A stretch of DNA of 10,912 bases from Fidelibacterota bacterium REDSEA-S14_B6 (GTDB taxonomy: Bacteria; Fidelibacterota; Marinisomatia; Marinisomatales; S15-B10), in NCBI GenBank assembly GCA_001626655.1, contig LUOC01000037.1:1-10912 (forward strand), written 5' to 3'. The notes under the pieces are model-generated. The model saw only the letters and a list, made by a program, of their open reading frames with translations, searched no databases and was not told where the DNA came from. The position numbers and the translations under genes were made by a program. Of the stretch, positions 6,005 to 10,912 are shown in pieces. Position 1 is the first letter of the stretch; each line of letters starts with the position of its first letter.

Positions 6005-7866
6005 GCAAGTTCTACATCACCACGCCGATCTATTATGTGAACGACAAGCCTCACATCGGTCACGCATATACAACGATACTTGCTGATGTTCTGGCGCGCT
6101 ATTATCGCGACAGCAGTGAGGACGTTTTCTTCCTCACCGGACTGGACGAACACGGTCAGAAAGTGCAGCAGGCGGCGGATGCCAGAGGTGTGGCTCCTCA
6201 GGAGCACTGTGATGAAATGGCGCCCCGGTTCCAAGAACTGTGGAAAAAACTCCACATTTCAAACGATGACTTTATCCGTACCACCGAGGATCGGCACGTC
6301 AAGGTGGTGCAGGATATCTTGCAGACTGTCTTCGACAGCGGAGATGTTTACGAGGACGAATATGAAGGGCTCTATTCAGTCTCTGAGGAGCGGTTCATTA
6401 CTGAGAGGGAGGCGGAGTCGGGCGAGTTCAGGGACATCAAAAAACTGAAGGAGAAAAACTATTTCTTCGGAATGTCCAAGTATCAGAACGCGCTCATAGA
6501 TCATATCCACGCCAATCCGCTCTTTATTCAGCCGGAGCACCGCAAGAACGAAGTGCTCGGTTTCCTGAAACAGCCGCTGGGCGATCTCTGTATTTCGCGC
6601 CCGAAGTCGCGACTGAGCTGGGGGATCGATCTCCCCTTTGACAGCGATTATATCACCTATGTCTGGTTTGATGCACTGATCAACTATGTTACAGCCACCG
6701 GCTACGGTGTTGACGGCGAAAGCTATGAAAAATGGTGGCCGTGCGAGTACCACCTTATCGGAAAGGACATCCTGACCACGCACGCTGTCTACTGGCCCAC
6801 CATGCTAATGTCGGCGGGAATGCCGCTGCCGAAATCGATTTTCGCCCACGGCTGGTGGCTCTCTGGCGAGTCGAAAATGAGCAAGTCGTTGGGCAATGTG
6901 GTGAATCCACTGGACCTTATCGAGGAGTACGGCGTCGATCCCGTGCGGTATTATCTCATGAGGGAGATGGTGCTGGGACAGGACGCCAACTTTACTCTCG
7001 AATCGTTCGTGAAGCGGTACAACAGCGACCTCGCCAACGATCTCGGAAATCTCGTGGGAAGAGTCACCACCCTTATCGGGAGACACTTCGGCGGGACGAT
7101 TCCGGAAAGTAGTGAGCCTTCGGAACGTGAGACGGAGCTCCGTAACGCTAGTGAGGCACTCTCTAAAGTCATTCCCGATCACATTTCATCCATGCGCCTA
7201 AGCGAAGCGGTGGAAGAGACGATGCAGTTAGTCCGGGCGATCAACCGCTACATGGAGCGGACTGAACCGTGGAAACTGGTGAAGAGCGATCTCGAACGGG
7301 CAGGGACAGTCCTTTACACTGCTGCCGAATCGCTCCGGCAGGCGCTGGTGATGCTACGTCCCATCATGCCGGCACGGACGGAAAAAGTGCTGAGGATGAT
7401 CGGCGTCGAGGCTGACACTGCCCGAAAGCCGCTGGAAAAGGGTCTCCCCCTCGGCGATTTTGAGATTCCCTTTCCAAAGATTGAATTGCCGGAAGCGGAC
7501 GAAGAACAAAGTGAAACAGAGGAGTCAAATATGTCGGACGGAAAAATCAGCATCGAAGATTTCGCGAAAGTGGATCTGCGGACCGCAGTTGTCACAGCGG
7601 CCGAGAAAGTTGAAGGGGCGGACAAGCTCCTGAAACTCCAGATTCGAGTGGGGGAGGAGGAGCGGCAGATCGTGGCCGGCATAGCCGAACACTACTCTCC
7701 GGAAGAGTTGGTGGGAAAAACGATCGCTATTGTCGCAAACCTGAAGCCGGCGGTAATCCGCGGCGTCGAATCCAACGGCATGCTTCTGGCGGCAAGCGGT
7801 GATGACTCGGTGGTGGTGGTGACGGTGGAAGATCCGGAGGTCGGTTCGGGCGTCAGGATTTCGTAG
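6001..7866 (+). CDS. metG: Methionyl-tRNA synthetase with C-terminal tRNA-binding domain
   Basis: MetRS is a cytoplasmic class I synthetase that charges tRNA-Met, including the initiator. The 621-residue protein starts MSKFYITTPIYYVNDKPHIG. The HIGH box (HIGH, 18-21) and the KMSKS loop (292-296) are intact. The connective insert reads YEGLYSVSEERF (about 121-132), where zinc-containing MetRSs have Cys-x2-Cys, so this is a zinc-free type. The anticodon-binding helical domain spans about 335-470 (NRYMERTEPWKL). An acidic linker (about 493-510) leads to an EMAP/Trbp111-type OB-fold (511-621: DLRTAVVTAAEKVEGADKLL, KPAVIRGVESNGMLLAA). The frame is open for 30 codons upstream, but ATG 6001 is clearly right: it gives the conserved N-terminus and an ATGA overlap with holB. 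Translation is probably coupled to holB because the local Shine-Dalgarno is poor. Confidence 0.97.
   Translation: MSKFYITTPIYYVNDKPHIGHAYTTILADVLARYYRDSSEDVFFLTGLDEHGQKVQQAADARGVAPQEHCDEMAPRFQELWKKLHISNDDFIRTTEDRHVKVVQDILQTVFDSGDVYEDEYEGLYSVSEERFITEREAESGEFRDIKKLKEKNYFFGMSKYQNALIDHIHANPLFIQPEHRKNEVLGFLKQPLGDLCISRPKSRLSWGIDLPFDSDYITYVWFDALINYVTATGYGVDGESYEKWWPCEYHLIGKDILTTHAVYWPTMLMSAGMPLPKSIFAHGWWLSGESKMSKSLGNVVNPLDLIEEYGVDPVRYYLMREMVLGQDANFTLESFVKRYNSDLANDLGNLVGRVTTLIGRHFGGTIPESSEPSERETELRNASEALSKVIPDHISSMRLSEAVEETMQLVRAINRYMERTEPWKLVKSDLERAGTVLYTAAESLRQALVMLRPIMPARTEKVLRMIGVEADTARKPLEKGLPLGDFEIPFPKIELPEADEEQSETEESNMSDGKISIEDFAKVDLRTAVVTAAEKVEGADKLLKLQIRVGEEERQIVAGIAEHYSPEELVGKTIAIVANLKPAVIRGVESNGMLLAASGDDSVVVVTVEDPEVGSGVRIS
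7519..7866 (+). other. Candidate internal translation start in metG giving a free tRNA-binding domain
   Basis: GAGGAG (7519-7524) stands 6 nt before an in-frame ATG at 7531, which is codon 511 of metG. The site falls exactly at the border between the acidic linker and the tRNA-binding OB-fold. Initiation there would make a 111-residue protein starting MSDGKISIEDFAKVDLRTAV. It would match in layout and length the free-standing tRNA-binding proteins of the Trbp111 type. The site may be used, or may be a fossil of a gene fusion. The sequence shows the motif and spacing; use is inference. Confidence 0.4.
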
Positions 7867-7886
7867 AAGCGCCGCTTTTTCCGCAA

Positions 7887-8648
7887 TTGTACACCGACAC
7901 CCACGCCCATCTCTATTACGATGATTTGAAGGATCGTCTCGATTCCGTCATGGAGCGGGCGAGAGCGGCATCGGTGGAGCGAATCATCTGCGTCGGCACT
8001 GACTTGGCGTCTTCACGAACTTCAATATCCATTGCCGAACGATTCGATGGCGTCTTTGCCACGGCAGGCGTCCATCCCCACGATGCGAAAGATGCCCCGG
8101 AAGATTACCTCTCACAGGTAAAGGAACTTCTTACTCACGAGAAGGTGGTGGCCGTCGGTGAGATGGGTCTCGACTATTTCAGGAATTTCTCACCGCCGGA
8201 GCAGCAGAGAGAGGTGTTTCGCTCCCAACTCGAAATGGCGGCGGAGTTGGAGATGCCGACGGTGATCCACAACCGCGATGCGGATGACGACTTGCTGAAG
8301 ATTGTCGAAGAGGTGTCTCCTTCCAAAGCGGTTCTCCACTGTTTTTCGAGTGACGTGCCGACGGCCGAGCGCGCGCTTAACGCGGGATGCCTCCTGTCAT
8401 TTACGGGGAACGTCACCTTCGGCAAGAACAGTACAGAAGCGGTGCTGGAGATGACGCCGGTGGAACGGATCATGCTCGAAACAGACTGCCCGTTCATGAC
8501 GCCGGTGCCGAACCGGGGCAAGGTTAACGAGCCGTCGAACATTCCCTATATTGGGCAGAGGATCGCCGAGATCAAGGCGATGAAACTGATGGAGCTTGCC
8601 CGCATCACCTCCGCCACCGCCCAGGATTTCTTCGGTCTTCCGAAATGA
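7887..8648 (+). CDS. tatD: TatD-family metal-dependent deoxyribonuclease
   Basis: TatD enzymes are cytoplasmic TIM-barrel hydrolases of the amidohydrolase superfamily with 3'-5' DNase activity, implicated in repair of damaged DNA ends. This 253-residue protein has every metal ligand of the family: His 6 and His 8 in DTHAHL, Glu 92 in VGEMGLDY, His 128 in VIHNRD, His 151 in LHCFSS and Asp 200 in LETDCP. The family motif NRGKVNEPSNIP (about 209-220) is also present. The start is a TTG. It is accepted because the MxxDxHxH signature must lie at the very N-terminus and no ATG or GTG exists nearby in frame. No Shine-Dalgarno is evident in the 20-nt gap after metG, so translation may depend on ribosomes arriving from metG. 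The 3' end overlaps rsmA as ATGA. Confidence 0.94.
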   Translation: MYTDTHAHLYYDDLKDRLDSVMERARAASVERIICVGTDLASSRTSISIAERFDGVFATAGVHPHDAKDAPEDYLSQVKELLTHEKVVAVGEMGLDYFRNFSPPEQQREVFRSQLEMAAELEMPTVIHNRDADDDLLKIVEEVSPSKAVLHCFSSDVPTAERALNAGCLLSFTGNVTFGKNSTEAVLEMTPVERIMLETDCPFMTPVPNRGKVNEPSNIPYIGQRIAEIKAMKLMELARITSATAQDFFGLPK

Positions 8649-9412
8649 GGCACACCGCCAGGAAGCGGTGGGGGCAGTACTTTCTGGCTGACACAAATCT
8701 GCTCAGGAAACTGGCGGTTCTGATCGGGGCTTCGACCTCCGATTCAATCCTTGAAATAGGTCCAGGCGGAGGGGCATTGACAGAGCTGCTTGCCCCGCGA
8801 GTCAACGATCTGGTGGGGATTGAGATTGATGGCGATCTATTTCACCTGCTTTCAGGCCGAGCCGATCTGGAAAACTGTACCTTTATCAATGAGGATGTAC
8901 TAAAGTTAGATTGGCGGCAGCTCAGGTTCGGCACCGAAAATGTTCGTGTTGTCGGCAACTTGCCCTATAACATCACATCACCCATTCTCTTTAAACTGAT
9001 TGAAGGACATCCGTTCTGGTACGATTGTCACTTCATGATTCAGAAAGAAGTTGCGGAAAGGATGGCGGCGCCGTTTGGTTCAAAAACCTACGGCAGGCTG
9101 TCGGTCAATCTTCAGGCGAGGGCCGATATCGAAATCATCCTGAACGTGCCTCCGGAGGTATTCGTACCGAAACCGCAGGTTGAATCGGCCGTGGTGAGAA
9201 TTACGCCGCTAACCGGTGAACCTCTTTCACAGTCCGAGAGCGACGCCCTTTCACGTGTCACACGGCTCGCCTTCGGTCAGCGCCGGAAAATGCTCAGAAA
9301 CTCCCTCGCATCGCTGGAAATCGATGGTACGCAGTTTGATCTGAGTCAACGGCCGGAAAAACTGGATGTGCCTGAATTTATTCGGCTTGCGAAATGGGTA
9401 GTGGCAAATTGA
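8645..9412 (+). CDS. rsmA: 16S rRNA N6,N6-dimethyladenosine transferase
   Basis: RsmA (KsgA) uses S-adenosylmethionine to dimethylate two adjacent adenines in the last helix of 16S rRNA (A1518/A1519 in E. coli), a late step of small-subunit maturation. Its loss gives kasugamycin resistance. The 255-residue product shows KRWGQYFL at the start, motif I EIGPGGG (37-43), acidic motif II (IEID, Glu 60), NEDVL (Asp 84), the catalytic NLPY (105-108), and FVPKPQVESAVVR (173-185). The family's C-terminal FGQRRKMLRNSL (210-221) is also present. Length is normal. ATG 8645 forms an ATGA overlap with the tatD stop, so the two are probably coupled. It is the last gene of the envC-to-rsmA run before a 100-bp gap. 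Confidence 0.97.
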   Translation: MRHTARKRWGQYFLADTNLLRKLAVLIGASTSDSILEIGPGGGALTELLAPRVNDLVGIEIDGDLFHLLSGRADLENCTFINEDVLKLDWRQLRFGTENVRVVGNLPYNITSPILFKLIEGHPFWYDCHFMIQKEVAERMAAPFGSKTYGRLSVNLQARADIEIILNVPPEVFVPKPQVESAVVRITPLTGEPLSQSESDALSRVTRLAFGQRRKMLRNSLASLEIDGTQFDLSQRPEKLDVPEFIRLAKWVVAN

Positions 9413-9512
9413 CAGACGGCCATTAGGTGTTGGAGAATTCAAGGGCAGGGCGTAATTTCTCAGCCGCTTGGGGACCCGGGGTAAACTCGAAACTTAGAAA
9501 CAGGAAGAATCT
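9413..9512 (+). promoter_or_regulatory. rsmA-rpoD intergenic region with the rpoD ribosome binding site
   Basis: This 100-bp gap is the only sizeable break in the plus-strand run and so is the expected place for an rpoD promoter. The clear element is AGGAAG at 9502-9507, 5 nt before ATG 9513. A weak box pair, TTGGAG (9430-9435), 17 nt, TAATTT (9453-9458), matches the sigma-70 consensus at only half its positions. There is no U-rich hairpin, so read-through from rsmA remains possible. Confidence 0.35.
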
Positions 9513-10349
9513 ATGCCATCTGATGCAAACAGAAGTTTGAGCCGTTATCTCGAAGAGATCGGGAAATTTGAGCCGCTCGCGCCGGCCCGTGAGATTGAAC
9601 TTGCGCAGCGTGTTAAGCAGGGCGACGCCATCGCGCTTAATGAACTGACGGAGGCGAATCTCCGGTTTGTCGTCTCTGTTGCCAAGGATTACCAGGGGCA
9701 GGGCCTCCCGCTGACCGACCTCATCAACGAAGGCAATCTCGGCTTGATCAAAGCTGCCGAGCGGTTTGATGAAACGCGCGGCTTCAAGTTTATTTCCTAT
9801 GCTGTCTGGTGGATTCGTCAGTCAATCCTGCAGGCGCTGGCGGAGCATTCCAGAATTGTCCGTCTCCCTCTTAACAGGGTGGGGACGATCAGTAAGATCA
9901 CGAAAGCTGCCGAAAACCTTGAGTCAGAGTATCAACGCCCCCCAAACGAAGATGAGATCGGAAAGCAGCTCGAGATGCAAGGAGAAGAGGTGACAGACGC
10001 CATCCGCATCTCCCGCCGCCACCATTCTCTCCACGCGCCGTTCCGGGATGGCGATAAGAACTCTCTGATGGACGTCATCGAGGATGAGAACCAGCGCCCG
10101 CCCGAGACGGTGCTGATGGGCGAGTCCCTCAAGGAAGAGATTCGTCAGAGCCTTGAGTCACTGAAAGATCGGGAACGGGACGTGATCAAAATGTATTTCG
10201 GCATCGGCCGGGACTATGCCCTGACGCTCAATGAGATCGGCGAGGAGTTCAATCTTACTCGCGAACGCGTCAGGCAGATCAAAGAGAAGGCGATTCGCCG
10301 GCTTCGGCACAAGTCACGCAGTAAGAACCTCCGGAACTATCTGGGATAG
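9513..10349 (+). CDS. rpoD: Primary RNA polymerase sigma factor, short Bacteroidetes-type RpoD
   Basis: This is the housekeeping sigma factor that directs core RNA polymerase to promoters. The 278-residue protein lacks region 1.1 and the large non-conserved insert of E. coli sigma-70, as in the ~287-residue RpoD of Bacteroidetes. Region 1.2 lies at about 8-38 (SRYLEEIGKFEPL). Region 2 is at about 45-115, with LTDLINEGNLGLIKAAERFD for core binding and FKFISYAVWWIRQSILQAL for -10 recognition and melting. Region 3 is about 118-195 (IVRLPLNRVG). Region 4 is about 205-278, with the helix-turn-helix LTLNEIGEEFNLTRERVRQI for the -35 element, ending RSKNLRNYLG. The start is set by AGGAAG at good spacing. 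The close resemblance to Bacteroidetes RpoD suggests that promoters in this genome may not follow the classical TTGACA/TATAAT form. rpsU follows after 16 nt. Confidence 0.96.
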   Translation: MPSDANRSLSRYLEEIGKFEPLAPAREIELAQRVKQGDAIALNELTEANLRFVVSVAKDYQGQGLPLTDLINEGNLGLIKAAERFDETRGFKFISYAVWWIRQSILQALAEHSRIVRLPLNRVGTISKITKAAENLESEYQRPPNEDEIGKQLEMQGEEVTDAIRISRRHHSLHAPFRDGDKNSLMDVIEDENQRPPETVLMGESLKEEIRQSLESLKDRERDVIKMYFGIGRDYALTLNEIGEEFNLTRERVRQIKEKAIRRLRHKSRSKNLRNYLG

Positions 10350-10351
10350 TT

Positions 10352-10359
10352 GGGGGGTG
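10352..10359 (+). promoter_or_regulatory. Extended Shine-Dalgarno of rpsU
   Basis: GGGGGGTG ends 6 nt before the rpsU ATG at 10366. It would pair with the 3' end of 16S rRNA (CACCUCC) over GGGGGTG with one G-U wobble. This is an unusually long match compared with several genes here that have little or none (envC-like, tatD). Confidence 0.55.
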
Positions 10360-10365
10360 TTTTGA

Positions 10366-10530
10366 ATGGTTGAAGTTTCAGTCAAAAAAGGTGAGGAACT
10401 TGAAAGGGCTCTGCGGCGTTTCAAGAAGAAATACGAGAAAGCAGGGATACTTCGAGAGGTAAGGAGAAAATCCTTTTACTTAAAACCAAGTGCGGAGAAA
10501 AAGTTAAAGAGAGCTAAGGGTCGTAGATAG
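10366..10530 (+). CDS. rpsU: Small-subunit ribosomal protein bS21
   Basis: A 54-residue, strongly basic protein, MVEVSVKKGEELERALRRFK to KLKRAKGRR, matches bS21. The N-terminal strand VEVSVKKGE, the helix containing LERALRRFKKKYEKAG, and the ILREVRRKSFYLKPS segment are all typical. bS21 sits on the 30S platform next to the anti-Shine-Dalgarno end of 16S rRNA and helps translation initiation. In Flavobacteriia it has been reported to help hide the anti-SD and to be self-regulated. It is AAA/AGA-rich and less GC-rich than its neighbours, as expected for a short, highly expressed ribosomal gene. It lies 16 nt after rpoD, so the two are probably co-transcribed, and a strong terminator follows 38 nt after its stop. 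The start is fixed by the family N-terminus and the GGGGGGTG site. Confidence 0.95.
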   Translation: MVEVSVKKGEELERALRRFKKKYEKAGILREVRRKSFYLKPSAEKKLKRAKGRR

Positions 10531-10568
10531 CACCCTCCTTCCCAACCCTCCTGATACGGCCCTTATGC

Positions 10569-10606
10569 AAAATCCAGATTCGAGCAATCGAATCTGGATT
10601 TTTTTT
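10569..10606 (+). terminator. Intrinsic terminator of the rpoD-rpsU unit
   Basis: A perfect 15-bp stem (10569-10583 pairing with 10588-10602) is closed by a GCAA loop of the stable GNRA type. Eight T residues follow at 10599-10606, the first four of them also forming the base of the stem. An outer 7-bp inverted repeat, TACGGCC (10555-10561) with GGCCGTA (10608-10614), surrounds it. Confidence 0.9.
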
Positions 10607-10654
10607 AGGCCGTAATGATGTCCGAAATAACTGTCGTTAATAACTTTCTCCCGT

Positions 10655-10660
10655 TACAAT
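10655..10660 (+). promoter_or_regulatory. Candidate -10 element for the phosphohexomutase gene
   Basis: TACAAT matches five of six bases of TATAAT, downstream of the rpsU terminator and 18 nt upstream of ATG 10679. The -35 side is weak (CTGTCG at 10631-10636, 18-nt spacing). Transcription from here would leave a very short leader. A small palindrome, GTTA-A-TAAC, lies at 10636-10644 between the two boxes. This is a motif match only. Confidence 0.3.
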
Positions 10661-10678
10661 GAATAGGAAAAATCCATT

Positions 10679-10912
10679 ATGTTGATTGAATCGATCTCCG
10701 GCGTGAGGGGAACTGTCGGAGATGGGCTCACTGCCGAGATTGTTCGGGACTATGCAGGCGCCTTTCACCGCTTCTGTCCCGATGGGGGGATCGTCATCGG
10801 GCGTGACAGCCGCCCTTCCGGCAAGGAGTTTGTATCGGAAATTACAGACCGGCTGAAGAAACTGGGACGCTCGGTCGAAGATTGTGGAATCGTACCGACG
10901 CCGACTGTACAG
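10679..10912 (+). CDS. Alpha-D-phosphohexomutase (phosphoglucosamine/phosphomannomutase family), 5' part
   Basis: The gene is cut by the window end after 78 codons. It starts MLIESISGVRGTVGDGLTAE, with the family's SISGVRG opening, then IVIGRDSRPSGKEF (about 38-51) and DCGIVPTPTVQ at the edge. These are the domain 1 motifs of phosphohexomutases, which interconvert sugar 1- and 6-phosphates. The phosphoserine loop (TASHNP) lies beyond the window, so GlmM (GlcN-6-P to GlcN-1-P, for peptidoglycan and LPS) cannot be separated from ManB/phosphoglucomutase. The short SISGVRGTVG start is common in the GlmM-like group. AGGAAA at 10665-10670 is a plausible ribosome site 8 nt before the ATG. The gene begins its own transcription unit after the rpsU terminator. 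Confidence 0.9.
   Translation, partial: MLIESISGVRGTVGDGLTAEIVRDYAGAFHRFCPDGGIVIGRDSRPSGKEFVSEITDRLKKLGRSVEDCGIVPTPTVQ

Noticed and set aside
7800..7835. GTG-rich run (GGTGGTGGTG) near the end of metG as a tandem repeat
   Set aside because: It simply encodes a valine run in a beta-strand of the OB-fold; too short to be a meaningful repeat.
7867..7880. GCGCCGCTTTTT after metG as a possible terminator
   Set aside because: AGCG-C-CGCT would need a one-base loop, which cannot form a hairpin; it is also in the middle of a close gene run.
9430..9458. TTGGAG-N17-TAATTT as a firm rpoD promoter
   Set aside because: Only half the positions match in each box, and it fits the expected Bacteroidetes-type consensus no better. 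It is mentioned only as weak.

Overview
The window looks like a stretch of chromosomal housekeeping DNA from a Gram-negative bacterium. Three things point that way: an outer-membrane-type protein with a signal peptide, an EnvC-type divisome protein, and a short Bacteroidetes-style primary sigma factor lacking region 1.1. The sigma factor (region 2 to 4 wording such as AVWWIRQSILQALAE and IVRLPLN) suggests the FCB superphylum (Bacteroidota, Chlorobiota, Marinimicrobia and relatives). I cannot fix the phylum from sequence alone. There is no sign of mobile elements, CRISPR, rRNA or tRNA genes, and base composition looks even and moderately GC-rich.

Layout. (1) 50-2005, + strand: an unrecognised exported protein that combines a probable outer-membrane beta-barrel, TPR-like helical repeats and a C-terminal SmpA/BamE-like segment. 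(2) 2008-3553, - strand: a two-gene unit, a stand-alone cyclic-nucleotide-binding-domain protein followed by an AI-2E/PerM-family membrane protein, overlapping by 8 nt. It converges on gene 1 with only 2 nt between the stop codons. (3) 3554-3674: a divergent intergenic region with a promoter candidate for the minus-strand unit. (4) 3675-9412, + strand: a tight five-gene run, envC-like, holB, metG, tatD, rsmA. Three junctions are ATGA overlaps and the fourth has a 20-nt gap. (5) 9513-10530: rpoD and rpsU, 16 nt apart, closed by a strong intrinsic terminator at 10569-10606. (6) 10679-10912: the 5' end of a phosphohexomutase gene (glmM/manB family), cut by the window edge.

How the genes fit together. 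The envC-to-rsmA run joins envelope/division control (EnvC), replication (clamp-loader delta'), tRNA charging (MetRS), a TatD nuclease and 16S rRNA dimethylation (RsmA). The holB-metG-tatD-rsmA order resembles a linkage known from other bacteria such as Bacillus, though with fewer interspersed genes. rpoD-rpsU pairs the housekeeping sigma factor with ribosomal protein bS21, a shortened version of the rpsU-dnaG-rpoD theme known in enterobacteria.

The points most worth a second look are: an in-frame Shine-Dalgarno plus ATG inside metG that would release a free 111-residue tRNA-binding domain; complementarity between the rpsU Shine-Dalgarno and a CU-rich, anti-SD-like tract just after its stop codon; the unusual domain combination of the first gene; and the degenerate metalloprotease site of the EnvC-like protein. 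I saw no clear candidate for a wholly new multi-gene system here.
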